Source: Aeromonas dhakensis
GTDB taxonomy: Bacteria > Pseudomonadota > Gammaproteobacteria > Enterobacterales > Aeromonadaceae
Length of the DNA stretch: 64,000 nucleotides
NCBI RefSeq assembly: GCF_000820305.1
Contig: NZ_CDBH01000029.1
Span: 124,001 to 188,000 of the forward strand
Reading direction: 5' to 3'
Position 1 is the stretch's first letter. Each line of letters opens with the position of its first letter. Both the position numbers and the translations under genes were made by a program. Below are positions 43,742 to 53,036 of this stretch, piece after piece. The notes under the pieces were generated by a model. The model ran no database searches. It saw only the letters and a list, made by a program, of their open reading frames with translations, and was not told where the DNA came from.

Positions 43742-44728
43742 ATGAAAAAGATCACGACCATTGCCGCCGTACTGATGAGCCTGATGGCAGGAGCCACCGC
43801 CCATGCCGAAACCCGTATCGGGGTGACCGTCTACAAATACGACGACAACTTCATGGCGGTAGTGCGCAAGGCAATCGAGAAGGAAGCGGCTGCCAATCCG
43901 GGGGTGGAGCTGCTGATGAACGACTCCCAGAATGACCAGTCCAAGCAGAACGACCAGATCGACGTGCTGCTGGCCAAGGGGGTGAAGGCGCTGGCCATCA
44001 ACCTGGTTGACCCGGCGGCGGCCCCGGTCGTGATCGAGAAAGCCCGTGGCGAGGACGTGCCCGTGGTGTTCTACAACAAGGAGCCCAATGCCGCCGATCT
44101 GGCCAGCTATGACAAGGCCTACTACGTGGGTACCGATTCCAAGGAGTCTGGCATCATCCAGGGTCAGCTGATCGCCAAGCACTGGAAAGCCAACCCGGCC
44201 TGGGATCTCAACAAGGATGGCGTCATCCAGTACGTGCTGCTGAAGGGCGAGCCGGGTCACCCGGATGCCGAAGCCCGTACCACCTACGTCATCAAGACCC
44301 TGAACGATGGCGGCATCAAGACAGAGCAGCTGCACATGGATACCGGTATGTGGGATACCGCCATGGCCAAGGACAAGATGGACGCCTGGATCTCCGGCCC
44401 GAACGCCAACAAGATCGAAGTGGTCATCGCCAACAACGATGGCATGGCGATGGGCGCCGTGGAGTCGCTGAAGGCTCAGGGCAAGACCGCCATCCCGGTG
44501 TTCGGCGTGGACGCACTGCCTGAAGCGCTGGCGCTGGTCAAAAGCGGTGCCATGGCCGGTACCGTGCTGAACGATGCCGCCAACCAGGCCAAGGCAACCT
44601 ACGAGCTGACCAAGAACCTGGCTGAAGGCAAACCGGCTGGTGAAGGCACCAGCTGGAACATCGTCAACAAGGTCGTGCGTGTTCCCTACGTCGGCGTAGA
44701 TGCAGACAACCTGTCCAAATTCGAATAA
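43742..44728 (+). CDS. mglB: galactose/glucose ABC transporter periplasmic binding protein MglB
   Basis: 328 residues. Signal peptide ~22 residues (LMAGATAHA before [15 protein letters not shown]). Type I periplasmic-binding fold; the EF-hand-like calcium loop is visible as [16 protein letters not shown] near residue 156, as in E. coli [32 protein letters not shown] is given here as the family block over residues 60-87. Ribosome site GATCGGAGCATAAC. It delivers galactose/glucose to MglAC and is likely the sensor for the linked chemoreceptor. Confidence 0.96.
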   Translation: MKKITTIAAVLMSLMAGATAHAETRIGVTVYKYDDNFMAVVRKAIEKEAAANPGVELLMNDSQNDQSKQNDQIDVLLAKGVKALAINLVDPAAAPVVIEKARGEDVPVVFYNKEPNAADLASYDKAYYVGTDSKESGIIQGQLIAKHWKANPAWDLNKDGVIQYVLLKGEPGHPDAEARTTYVIKTLNDGGIKTEQLHMDTGMWDTAMAKDKMDAWISGPNANKIEVVIANNDGMAMGAVESLKAQGKTAIPVFGVDALPEALALVKSGAMAGTVLNDAANQAKATYELTKNLAEGKPAGEGTSWNIVNKVVRVPYVGVDADNLSKFE

Positions 44729-44740
44729 TTCCCTCCTCCA

Positions 44741-44768
44741 GGGCAAGGGAGATCCCTTGCCCTTTTTT
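44741..44768 (+). terminator. intra-operon terminator/attenuator between mglB and mglA
   Basis: 10-bp stem GGGCAAGGGA / TCCCTTGCCC, GA loop, six T residues. Its place inside the operon implies partial readthrough, giving more MglB than MglA/MglC. Confidence 0.85.
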
Positions 44769-44780
44769 CAACCAGATGTG

Positions 44781-46301
44781 ATGGCTGATATGACAACACA
44801 GCAACAATCAGAATGGCTGTTGGAGATGATTGGCGTCAGTAAGAGCTTTCCTGGCGTCAAGGCACTCGATAATGTCAATTTACGGGTCCGTCCTCATTCT
44901 GTGCATGCGTTGATGGGCGAGAACGGGGCAGGAAAATCGACGCTGCTCAAGTGCTTGTTCGGCATTTACGAGAAGGATGAGGGCAAGATCTTCTTCAAGG
45001 GGCAGGAGATCAACTTCACCTCCTCCAAGGAGGCGCTGGAGAACGGTGTCTCCATGGTGCATCAGGAGCTGAACCTGGTATTGCAGCGCTCCGTGATGGA
45101 CAACATGTGGCTCGGCCGCTATCCCACCAAGGGGCTGTTCGTCGACCACGGCAAGATGTATCAGGACACCAAGCATATCTTCGACGAGCTGGACATCGAC
45201 ATCGACCCGCGGGTCAAGGTCGGTACCCTCTCCGTCTCCCAGATGCAGATGATCGAGATCGCCAAGGCGTTCTCCTATGACGCCAAGATCGTCATCATGG
45301 ACGAGCCCACCTCCTCGCTGACCGAGAAAGAGGTGAGCCACCTCTTCAAGATCATCAACAAGCTCAAGGAGAAGGGCTGCGGCATCGTCTACATCTCCCA
45401 CAAGATGGAAGAGATCTTCCAGCTGTGTGACGAGATCACCATATTGCGGGATGGCCAGTGGGTGGCGACCCAGCCGCTCAAGGGCATGACCATGGATCAG
45501 ATCATCGGCATGATGGTCGGTCGTGAGTTGACCCAGCGCTTCCCGGAGAAGACCAACCAGCCGAAAGAGGTGATCCTCGAAGTCGAGCACCTGACGGCGA
45601 AGAACCAACCCTCCATCCAGGACATCACCTTCAACCTGCACAAGGGGGAGATCCTCGGCATCGCCGGACTGGTGGGGGCCAAGCGTACCGACATCGTCGA
45701 GACCCTGTTCGGCATCCGCGACCGCAGCGAGGGTTCCATCAAGCTGCACGGCAAAGAGGTGGCCAACCACAACGCCCACGAGGCGATCCGCAACGGTTTT
45801 GCACTGGTGACCGAGGAGCGTCGCTCCACCGGCATCTATTCGCGCCTCGACATCGCCTTCAACTCCCTGATCGCCAACATGGACAACTACAAGGGCTCCA
45901 TGGGGCTGCTCAGTGACAACAAGATGAAGAGCGACACCCAGTGGGTCATCGACTCCATGCGGGTCAAGACGCCGACCCAGCAGACCCAGATCGGCTCCCT
46001 CTCCGGGGGCAACCAGCAGAAGGTGATCATCGGCCGCTGGCTGCTGACCCAGCCGGAGATCCTGATGCTGGACGAACCGACCCGCGGCATCGACGTGGGG
46101 GCCAAGTTCGAGATCTATCAGCTCATCCTGGAGCTGGCGAAGAAGGACAAGGGCATCATCATCATCTCGTCGGAAATGCCCGAACTGCTCGGCATCACGG
46201 ATCGCATCATGGTGATGAGCAATGGCCGGGTCGCCGGGATCGTCAATACCAAAGAAACTGACCAGAGCGAGATACTGCGCCTGGCATCTCTGTACCTCTA
46301 G
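44781..46301 (+). CDS. mglA: galactose ABC transporter ATPase MglA
   Basis: 506 residues, the E. coli length. Two fused ABC domains. The first has [14 protein letters not shown] near residue 45, [24 protein letters not shown]. The second has a degenerate Walker [13 protein letters not shown] near residue 290 but intact [16 protein letters not shown] and [15 protein letters not shown], as usual for sugar importers. The ATG at 44781 (MADMTTQ) gives the family length; ATG 44790 is possible. The ribosome site is weak, consistent with lower expression than mglB. Confidence 0.95.
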   Translation: MADMTTQQQSEWLLEMIGVSKSFPGVKALDNVNLRVRPHSVHALMGENGAGKSTLLKCLFGIYEKDEGKIFFKGQEINFTSSKEALENGVSMVHQELNLVLQRSVMDNMWLGRYPTKGLFVDHGKMYQDTKHIFDELDIDIDPRVKVGTLSVSQMQMIEIAKAFSYDAKIVIMDEPTSSLTEKEVSHLFKIINKLKEKGCGIVYISHKMEEIFQLCDEITILRDGQWVATQPLKGMTMDQIIGMMVGRELTQRFPEKTNQPKEVILEVEHLTAKNQPSIQDITFNLHKGEILGIAGLVGAKRTDIVETLFGIRDRSEGSIKLHGKEVANHNAHEAIRNGFALVTEERRSTGIYSRLDIAFNSLIANMDNYKGSMGLLSDNKMKSDTQWVIDSMRVKTPTQQTQIGSLSGGNQQKVIIGRWLLTQPEILMLDEPTRGIDVGAKFEIYQLILELAKKDKGIIIISSEMPELLGITDRIMVMSNGRVAGIVNTKETDQSEILRLASLYL

Positions 46302-46317
46302 AGACAGGAAGACATTT

Positions 46318-47328
46318 ATGGAGTCGGCTAAAAATTTCAATCTGATGCGGGCACTCAAGGAGAACGGCATCTACGTGGTGCTGCTGGTGCTGCTCATGAT
46401 CATCGTGATCAAGGAACCCTCCTTCCTGAGTCTCACCAACTTCAGCAACATCCTGACCCAGTCTTCGGTGCGGGTCATTATCGCGCTCGGGGTGGCTGGC
46501 ATCATCATCACCCAGGGGACGGATCTCTCGGCCGGTCGTCAGGTCGGCTTGGCGGCGCTTATCGCGGCGACCATGCTGCAGGCGCTGACCAACGTCAACA
46601 AGGTGTTCCCAAGCCTGGGCGAGGTGCCCATCCCGGTGGTGATCCTGCTGGTGTGCGCAGTGGGGGCCCTGATTGGCCTGGTCAACGGCCTCATCGTGGC
46701 CTATCTGAACGTCACCCCGTTCATTACCACCCTGGGCACCATGATCATCGTCTACGGCATCAACTCCCTCTACTTTGACTCGGTAGGGGCTTCGCCGGTG
46801 GCCGGTTTTGACCCCCGTTTCTCCAGTTTCGCGCAGGGGTTCATCAAGCTGGGTGGCTTCAAGCTATCCTATCTGACCTTCTACGCCGCCATCGCCAGCG
46901 TGTTCGTCTGGGTACTGTGGAACAAGACCCGCTTTGGCAAGAACATCTTCGCCATCGGCGGCAACCCGGAAGCGGCCAAGGTCTCCGGTGTCAACGTGGC
47001 GGTCAATCTGGTGATGATCTATGCGCTGGCGGGGGTCTTCTACGCCTTCGGCGGTATGCTGGAAGCGGGCCGGATCGGCAGCGCCACCAACAACCTGGGC
47101 TTCATGTACGAGCTCGATGCCATCGCCGCCTGCGTGGTGGGCGGGGTGTCGTTTGCGGGTGGCGTGGGTACGGTTGCAGGGGTGATCACCGGCGTGCTCA
47201 TCTTCACGTTGATCAACTATGGTTTGACCTATATCGGCGTCAGCCCTTATTGGCAGTTCATCATCAAGGGCGGCATCATCATTCTGGCGGTGGCACTGGA
47301 CTCCATGAAGTACGCCAAGAAGAAATAA
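46318..47328 (+). CDS. mglC: galactose ABC transporter permease MglC
   Basis: 336 residues, the E. coli length. About ten membrane segments, beginning GIYVVLLVLLMIIVI. Family motifs: GVAGIIITQGTDLSAGRQVGLAA near residue 56, TPFITTLGTMIIVYGIN near 136 and GGNPEAAKVSGVNV (permease-ATPase contact) near 218. ATG 46318 has AGGAAG upstream and follows mglA by 16 bases. Confidence 0.95.
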   Translation: MESAKNFNLMRALKENGIYVVLLVLLMIIVIKEPSFLSLTNFSNILTQSSVRVIIALGVAGIIITQGTDLSAGRQVGLAALIAATMLQALTNVNKVFPSLGEVPIPVVILLVCAVGALIGLVNGLIVAYLNVTPFITTLGTMIIVYGINSLYFDSVGASPVAGFDPRFSSFAQGFIKLGGFKLSYLTFYAAIASVFVWVLWNKTRFGKNIFAIGGNPEAAKVSGVNVAVNLVMIYALAGVFYAFGGMLEAGRIGSATNNLGFMYELDAIAACVVGGVSFAGGVGTVAGVITGVLIFTLINYGLTYIGVSPYWQFIIKGGIIILAVALDSMKYAKKK

Positions 47329-47379
47329 CGATTGGCAGGGAGGGCTGGCAGTGTCAGCCCTCTCTTCTGGAGGGATCCC

Positions 47380-49113
47380 ATGCCATTCAAGGTCAAGATT
47401 TACGTTCTGTTGCTGCTGGCCATCCTGGTCACCATCGGTACCGCCTGGTTCAGCGTCAATCACTTCATCAGCGCCTACATCCGCACCCAGGCGACCAAGA
47501 ACATCAACGAACAGATCTCCCTGGTCAAAGAGAAGCTGGCCGGCGACATCAATCATAAAATCCTGCTGGCAGCCAACCTCAACTTCGGGGTGACCAACGT
47601 CAAGAAGACGCTGGAAGAGACTGGCTTTCACAACATCGTCAAGGTGATCGGCGACATGGCGTTCGACGTGAGCGGCGTCATCAACGACAGCAGTAAGGTC
47701 GATGCCCTGCGCAAACTTATCCCAGCCGCCAACAACCAGATCACCGTCAGTCCGCTGCAGCAGGTGGATGGCAAGCCCGTCATCTCGATTCTGGTGCCGC
47801 GCGGTGCCGACTCTGCCTACCTTTATTACCTCGACATGAGCGAGTTCAAGAACCTGCTGGCCAGCGTCAGTGGCGAGGGGCGCTACTTCTCGTTGGCCGA
47901 TGGCCAGGGCAATGAGCTCTACAGCAGCAAGCCGCAGGGAGAGAGCGAAGCGCGCCCCAATTCGCTGGATATTCGCGGCAGCAGCTGGATCCTGACCGGC
48001 TACATAGATCTCGATTACATCCGCACCATGACCCAGGCACTCAACGGCCAGATCATCATGGCGCTGCTCGGGGTGGCCGTGGTGGTGATGGTGCTCGCCG
48101 TGCTGGCGCTCAATGTGGCCTATCGTCCGATTCTCTCGCTGCGGGACCTGGTGCTGGAGCTCTCCCGTGGCAGCGGCGACCTGACCCGTCGGCTGGCGGT
48201 AACCAGCACCGATGACCTTGGCCAGATTTCAGCCGGTATCAACCGCTTTATCGAGCGGCTGCAGGAGATGATGAACGAGGTACGGCAGGCCAGCGGCCAG
48301 CTCAACAGCGGTATCGAGGGTCTGGCCAGCCAGACCGGAGCCGCCCAGTCCCTGCTGGCGGATCACGTGCGGGAGACCGAGCTGGTGGTGACCGCCATCA
48401 ACGAGATGAGTCGCACCGCAGTCTCTGTCTCGGAGAGCGCGGCCAGCACGGCCCAACTCACCGGCCAGAGCCAGCAACTGGCGAGCCAGTCCCGTCAGGT
48501 GGTCGATCAGGCCATGGCCAGCGTGATGGCGCTGGTGCATGAGGTGGAAGCCACTGCCCGCTCCATCGAGGCGATGCAGCAGGATGTGCAGCAGATTGGC
48601 TCGGTGCTCGGGGTCATCGGCAGCATAGCCGAGCAGACCAACCTGCTGGCCCTCAACGCCGCCATCGAGGCAGCCCGTGCTGGCGAGCAGGGGCGCGGTT
48701 TTGCGGTGGTGGCCGACGAGGTGCGTTCACTCGCCGCCCGTACCCAGCAGAGTACGGCGGAGATCCAGACCATGCTGGCCAGCCTGCAGCAGGGGACCCG
48801 GACCGTGGTGAATGCCATGAGCAATACCAAGCAGAGTTGTCAGGGCGCCGCCGAGAACACCACTCGGGTCAACGAGTCACTGGATCTGATGGCGGGCGAG
48901 GTAGTGGAGATCAACGATCTCATCAGCCATATCGCCACGGCTGCGGAGCAGCAGAGCGCGGTAGCCGAGGAGATCAATCGCAACATGAGCGCCATTGCCG
49001 AGGTGATCCGCCAGCTGACCCACAACGGCGAGGCGACGGTGGCCAGTGCCGGCTCGATGCAGCAGACCTATGACAGGCTGCGGGAGATTGTGGGGCACTT
49101 CCGGCTGGAATGA
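47380..49113 (+). CDS. methyl-accepting chemotaxis protein in the mgl operon
   Basis: 578 residues. Membrane segment 1 at ~8-28 ([20 protein letters not shown]), periplasmic sensor (~30-222) of single-Cache type by its size and pattern ([18 protein letters not shown]), segment 2 near 228-250, HAMP, and hairpin [23 protein letters not shown] 47380 has GGAGGG 6 bases upstream. Only 51 bases separate it from mglC with no terminator between, so it is likely co-transcribed with mglBAC and may sense galactose-loaded MglB or a sugar directly. No CheR-docking pentapeptide at the C-terminus. Confidence 0.9.
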   Translation: MPFKVKIYVLLLLAILVTIGTAWFSVNHFISAYIRTQATKNINEQISLVKEKLAGDINHKILLAANLNFGVTNVKKTLEETGFHNIVKVIGDMAFDVSGVINDSSKVDALRKLIPAANNQITVSPLQQVDGKPVISILVPRGADSAYLYYLDMSEFKNLLASVSGEGRYFSLADGQGNELYSSKPQGESEARPNSLDIRGSSWILTGYIDLDYIRTMTQALNGQIIMALLGVAVVVMVLAVLALNVAYRPILSLRDLVLELSRGSGDLTRRLAVTSTDDLGQISAGINRFIERLQEMMNEVRQASGQLNSGIEGLASQTGAAQSLLADHVRETELVVTAINEMSRTAVSVSESAASTAQLTGQSQQLASQSRQVVDQAMASVMALVHEVEATARSIEAMQQDVQQIGSVLGVIGSIAEQTNLLALNAAIEAARAGEQGRGFAVVADEVRSLAARTQQSTAEIQTMLASLQQGTRTVVNAMSNTKQSCQGAAENTTRVNESLDLMAGEVVEINDLISHIATAAEQQSAVAEEINRNMSAIAEVIRQLTHNGEATVASAGSMQQTYDRLREIVGHFRLE

Positions 49114-49147
49114 GCAGATAGAAAGGTAGGCCGGGGTAAAAATGGCC

Positions 49148-49421
49148 AAAAAAGATGGGGGCGACTTGCGTCGCCCCCGATAGTCTTATCGCTCATATCC
49201 TTGAACGAAGTTGCTCCCTGCAATCCCTGACTATACCTCTTCCTTTAGGTTTCCCCTTCCCAATCCTTTGGGGTGTCCTTTAGCCATCATGGCCTGACGA
49301 GTCATCCATTCCCGTCGCACTTTCTCCGTCCTGGGAGGTGTCCTTTACCACATCCTGTGGTGAGTCCATTTGCCCAACCCTGGCAGCCAGTCTTCCTGAC
49401 CGACTTCATTGCGTCCGTGCA
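49148..49421 (-). ncRNA. CsrB/CsrC-like CsrA-sequestering small RNA
   Basis: On the minus strand this ~270-base non-coding stretch has about 17 GGA motifs, many as AGGA, CAGGA or AAGGA. One hairpin (49350-49364 area), ACCACA-GGA-TGTGGT, puts GGA in the loop and matches the CsrA consensus ACA-x-GGATGT. The 3' end is a strong terminator: GGGGGCGAC / GTCGCCCCC (49178-49157) then ATCTTTTTT. A promoter lies just upstream. These are the marks of CsrB/CsrC RNAs, which titrate the carbon-storage regulator CsrA. The exact ends are predicted. Confidence 0.83.
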
Positions 49422-49427
49422 GGAGTA

Positions 49428-49455
49428 ACTATAAGGATTTCATGGGGCGGGACAA
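49428..49455 (-). promoter_or_regulatory. sigma-70 promoter of the CsrB-like RNA
   Basis: Minus strand TTGTCC (49455-49450), 16-base spacer, TATAGT (49433-49428), start ~49421. A minus-strand TGTAAG half-site (49631-49626), about 205 bases upstream, could be half of a UvrY/GacA box, but no clear second half is seen. The rest of 49456-49714 is AT-rich and shows no gene. Confidence 0.65.
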
Positions 49456-49714
49456 CGGCAGAGTGAAAAACGTTTTTACGTATCTCGTTACGAAGGAAAC
49501 TTGTTTCAATATTTATCCTTTAATTTCATTGGTATAGGTGTTTTTTGTTCATGTTTTACGATCTTATCTTCCGACTATCGCGGGATCTTTTATGGCGCTT
49601 TACCTACATCGTCTATGGCGAATGTCTTACACTTTGTTCAACTGTGATTCAGAAAGGGGGAGGCGAGCAGATAAGAGCCTGCTGGCAACGAAGCATGGCT
49701 GGAGGAAGATAGCG

Positions 49715-50083
49715 TCAGTTGTGTGCCTGCAGCCGCTCATAGATGGTCTGGCGTTCTTCCGGGCTCAGGGAGGAGAAGTAGTGGGTAAACAACCGCAGCA
49801 GCAGGGACTTGTTCATGCCGTCCTGCTGGGTCAGGTTGCCAAGCTCATCGATGGCTGTGGTGCTGAGCGAGAAGGTGGCTTTCTTGAAGCTGGGTTTGAG
49901 ATGTTCACCGCTCTCGATGAAGGCGAGTGCGGTCAGAGCCTCGTCCCGATGCAGAGTCAGCTCCAGGCTGACGACCTTGGGCTTGCCCTTGGCATAAAAA
50001 TCCGCGTCCTCGATGAACTCGTCTATGGTGAACTTCTTCTGGTGATGCAGATTGTGTTTCTTCTTCAGGTCGGCAAGTCCCAT
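49715..50083 (-). CDS. putative ribbon-helix-helix partner of the ParA ATPase
   Basis: 122 residues. The N-terminal half is charged (FTIDEFIEDADFYAKGKPK). The C-terminal half reads as a strand (KKATFSLS), a helix (TTAIDELGNLTQQ) and a second helix (NKSLLLRLFTHYFSSL), the pattern of a ribbon-helix-helix DNA-binding domain. The ATG at 50083 lies one base after the parA stop, so the pair is co-translated; a longer upstream frame overlaps parA. By analogy with ParF-ParG systems it would be the centromere-binding protein. The RHH call is mine from pattern only. Confidence 0.65.
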   Translation of the reverse strand: MGLADLKKKHNLHHQKKFTIDEFIEDADFYAKGKPKVVSLELTLHRDEALTALAFIESGEHLKPSFKKATFSLSTTAIDELGNLTQQDGMNKSLLLRLFTHYFSSLSPEERQTIYERLQAHN

Positions 50084-50084
50084 C

Positions 50085-50732
50085 TCATACCCCCAGCTCC
50101 AGAAACTCCTTGGCGATGGCGCGGATCTCTTCGGCAGACTTGCCATCCGGCTCTATCTCCATCACCGACAATCCCTTCTCCTCGCTGTCGTCGTAGACGT
50201 TGCGGCCATAGGTGATGGAATTGAGCACGTCGACACCGAAGGAAGAGCAGACCTCCTTGGCTTCCAGTATCCGCTTCGCCTGGTTGGGCAGGGCGGGGCA
50301 TTGGGTCAGTACTACGGCAGCCCGCAAGGTCGGGTTGACCATCTTGCAGGTGGTGATGAGGTCTTCCATGTGCGGCAGAGTCTTGAGATCGCGACGCTTG
50401 GGACGCAGCGGGATCAGGGCATGGGTGGCGACGGCCATGGTGGAACGCAGTGCCCGGTTGTCCTGGCCGCCACAGTCGACGATCAGGTAGTCATAGCGGT
50501 TCTTCAGGCTGAGCAGATCGTTGCGGATGTTGCCGTAGAGCTGGACGCAGTTTATCTGGGGCAGATCCGGATTGTCGTTGCGCTCCTGGATCCAGTCCGA
50601 GGTGGTGCGCTGCGGATCGCAGTCCACCAACAGTACTTCGCCGTGAAACTGGGTTCTGAGGTAGACCGCCAGATTCTGGGCCAGACAACTCTTGCCGCTC
50701 CCTCCTTTCTCACCACCGACCAGCAGGATCAT
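50085..50732 (-). CDS. orphan ParA family ATPase
   Basis: 215 residues, the small type Ib ParA size with no N-terminal DNA-binding extension. The deviant Walker A motif GGEKGGSGKSCLAQNLA is at residue 6, VLLVDCDPQRTTSDW near 33, Walker B-like LIVDCGGQDNRALRS near 84 and LRPKRRDLKTLPHMEDL near 108. Proteins like this segregate plasmids or position other cargoes. It is not next to oriC genes, a replication gene or a phage here. Its partner is the small gene downstream. ATG 50732 begins MILLVGG. Confidence 0.85.
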   Translation of the reverse strand: MILLVGGEKGGSGKSCLAQNLAVYLRTQFHGEVLLVDCDPQRTTSDWIQERNDNPDLPQINCVQLYGNIRNDLLSLKNRYDYLIVDCGGQDNRALRSTMAVATHALIPLRPKRRDLKTLPHMEDLITTCKMVNPTLRAAVVLTQCPALPNQAKRILEAKEVCSSFGVDVLNSITYGRNVYDDSEEKGLSVMEIEPDGKSAEEIRAIAKEFLELGV

Positions 50733-50830
50733 GACCGTCTCCTATCCCTATGAAAAACAGCTGCATTGAGTATAGGAGGGGGTTGGGCCATGACAAGCCA
50801 GGAGGAGAAGACCTCCTCCCGGGGTTTCGC

Positions 50831-51007
50831 TCAGTAGTGCTGACTGCCGCCGTGCCACTGACACACGTAGGCGGGTACCAGCATCTGGGGGGCCTGATCG
50901 ACATGGCACACCACCAATGGCATGGCAGGGGCACCCTCCGCATGGACCAGTGCCGGGGTCATGGGCAGCAGCAGGGCAGAAAGCAGCAGCAGTGACTTCA
51001 TCTTCAT
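50831..51007 (-). CDS. small secreted protein, unknown
   Basis: 58 residues. Typical signal peptide: MKMKSLLLLSALLLPMTPALVHA, split after about residue 23, leaving a 35-residue mature peptide with two cysteines (VVCHVDQAPQ ... AYVCQWHGG) that could form one disulfide. AAGGAG lies 6 bases before ATG 51007. Too short to assign to a family; a real gene is supported by the ribosome site and signal sequence. Confidence 0.6.
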   Translation of the reverse strand: MKMKSLLLLSALLLPMTPALVHAEGAPAMPLVVCHVDQAPQMLVPAYVCQWHGGSQHY

Positions 51008-51753
51008 GGCTATCTCCTTGGTGACATAACAGGTGTGATCCTGATCACTTTCTGAGTTAAGCCGAGCCGGCTTGTGACGCAAGCTGCTGAAATAAATTCA
51101 ACTAATGAAAAAAGTTTGAAAAAGCCCCAGTGCCGGCCAGTTGAAAATTGGCCGGCCAAGATGCGCAATTCGTGCATATCCATATAAGAGGTGAAGAGGC
51201 AACACTGCCTGTAGTCTGGCCCGGCAAGCGGAACAGACGCGATGCCATGATCTGGAACAACAAACAGATTATTCAGCGCGGAGCCTGGCCGTGACTTTTT
51301 ATTTGCTGCGAGCACCTCGTAAAGAGCGCGGAAAATTCAAATATCTGCATATAAAATTCACTCTGTGTTTGTTGTGTTTTTATCTTCATGAAATTAAAGG
51401 TTTTTTGTTTTTGCGTTTATCCCTTTGTAGATATTTTGCGTGAATGAAACAAGGTAAAATATGAAATATGTGCCGAAGAAAGTGCGTATTTAAACGGGAG
51501 GGGTGAATGGGATATTGTCAGTTCTGTTACCCCTATCAAAGAATAAACCGTGAATTTATTCAGTTCTGGGTGAATGTGATCAATGTCTAAGTTTATCGTG
51601 ATTGGCAGGTCTAACCTCGGTCTCGAAAGGCAAGGGCAGGATAGAACACAAGCCGATTACCCTACATAAAGAATATCCCGCCTTAGCCACGAGCATGAAT
51701 AGAAGGAATCTATTCAATCACTCGCAGGGACCACTGCTAGACGGAATATAATC
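51008..51753. promoter_or_regulatory. long AT-rich regulatory region upstream of arcA, with FNR-like site
   Basis: 746 bases with no convincing gene. GTGAATGTGATCAA at 51570-51583 matches the FNR box TTGAT-N4-ATCAA at 8 of 10 positions; 41.5 bases downstream gives a start near 51618. Also an inverted repeat TGAATTTATTCA (51551-51562) resembles a shortened ARG box, and GAATAGA / TCTATTC (51698-51716) is a leader hairpin. Anaerobic and arginine control are expected for arc genes; the exact sites are tentative. Confidence 0.4.
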
Positions 51754-52974
51754 ATGAGCAAATTTTATGTAGGTTCTGAAGTTGGCCAATTGCGCCGTGT
51801 CATGTTGCACCGCCCCAACCTCAGTCTGAAGCGTCTGACTCCTTCCAACTGCCAGGATCTGTTGTTCGATGACGTCCTGTCCGTTGAACGTGCCGGTCAG
51901 GAGCACGACAAATTCGCTCAGGTACTGCGCGATCAGAATGTCGAAGTTTTCCTGCTGACCAATCTGCTGGCGGAAACCCTGGACGTGCCGGAAGCCAAAA
52001 CCTGGCTGCTGCAACATCAGGTCTCCGACTATCGCCTCGGCACTTCTTTTGCCAACGACGTACGCTGCTTCCTGGCCGACATGCCGCACCGCGAGCTGGC
52101 CCGCATTCTCTCCGGTGGCCTGACCTACTCCGAGATGCCCTACAGCGGCGTCAACATGGTAGTGGGCATGCACGCACCGACCGACTTCATCATCGAGCCG
52201 CTGCCCAACCACCTCTTTACCCGTGACACCTCCTGCTGGGTCTATGGTGGCGTCTCCATCAACCCGATGGCCAAACCGGCCCGCCGTCGCGAAACCAACC
52301 ACGTGAAGGCCATCTATCGCTGGCACCCGCAGTTTGCCGGTCAGGACTTCATCAAATACTTCGGTGACGAGGATCGCGACTACGACAACTCCACCATCGA
52401 AGGGGGCGACGTACTGGTCATCGGTCGTGGCGCCGTGCTCATCGGCATGTCCGAGCGCACCACACCGCAAGGGGTCGAGCACCTGGCTCGCGGCCTGTTC
52501 AAGCACGGCCAGGCCAAACAGGTCATCGCCATGCAACTGCCGAAACACCGCAGCTGCATGCACCTGGATACCGTCATGACCCACATGGACATAGACACCT
52601 TCTCCGTCTATCCGGAAGTCATCCGCAAGGATGTGAACTGCTGGAGCCTGACTCCGGGCGGTGCCACCGGCATGAACATCAAGGAAGAGGGTTACTTCGT
52701 CACCGCCATCGAGAAGGCACTGGGTGTCGATCAGCTCAAGCTCATCACCACAGGTGGCGACACCTTCGAGGCCGAGCGCGAGCAGTGGAACGATGCCAAC
52801 AACGTGCTGACCGTGCGCCCCGGCGTGGTGGTGGGTTACGAGCGCAATACCTACACCAACGAGAAGTACGACAAGGCCGGCATCACTGTGCTGCCCATCC
52901 CGGGTGAAGAGCTGGGACGTGGCCGCGGCGGCGCCCGCTGCATGAGCTGCCCGATGGAACGCGACGGCATCTAA
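51754..52974 (+). CDS. arcA: arginine deiminase
   Basis: 406 residues. Converts arginine to citrulline and ammonia. Guanidino-modifying fold: [16 protein letters not shown] near residue 17, [19 protein letters not shown] near 156, [17 protein letters not shown] with the catalytic His near 270 and the nucleophile Cys396 in [16 protein letters not shown] at the C-terminus. First gene of arcA-arcC-OTC-arcD. The start ATG has only a weak ribosome site (CGGAA). Confidence 0.97.
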   Translation: MSKFYVGSEVGQLRRVMLHRPNLSLKRLTPSNCQDLLFDDVLSVERAGQEHDKFAQVLRDQNVEVFLLTNLLAETLDVPEAKTWLLQHQVSDYRLGTSFANDVRCFLADMPHRELARILSGGLTYSEMPYSGVNMVVGMHAPTDFIIEPLPNHLFTRDTSCWVYGGVSINPMAKPARRRETNHVKAIYRWHPQFAGQDFIKYFGDEDRDYDNSTIEGGDVLVIGRGAVLIGMSERTTPQGVEHLARGLFKHGQAKQVIAMQLPKHRSCMHLDTVMTHMDIDTFSVYPEVIRKDVNCWSLTPGGATGMNIKEEGYFVTAIEKALGVDQLKLITTGGDTFEAEREQWNDANNVLTVRPGVVVGYERNTYTNEKYDKAGITVLPIPGEELGRGRGGARCMSCPMERDGI

Positions 52975-52983
52975 CAAGACGGC

Positions 52984-53009
52984 GTGGCGCCGGCAGAGGC
53001 TGGCGCCAC
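52984..53009 (+). promoter_or_regulatory. intercistronic hairpin arcA-arcC
   Basis: 8-bp stem GTGGCGCC / GGCGCCAC with a 10-base loop and no T-run. A likely mRNA processing or stabilising structure, giving more arcA message. Confidence 0.4.
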
Positions 53010-53036
53010 ACAGCACCAAACTCGAGAGTAACACTC

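Noticed and set aside
49614-49631. Full UvrY/GacA box (TGTAAG-N6-CTTACA) for the CsrB-like RNA
   Set aside because: Only the CTTACA half is present; the other half matches at 2 of 6 bases.
51010-51315. Possible 101-codon minus-strand gene upstream of the small secreted peptide
   Set aside because: No ribosome site, unusual composition and AT-rich surroundings; it overlaps the start of a better-supported small gene.
51551-51562. TGAATTTATTCA as an ARG box for arcA
   Set aside because: The half-sites TGAAT and ATTCA are right, but the centre is 2 bases instead of 4. Kept only as a tentative remark.
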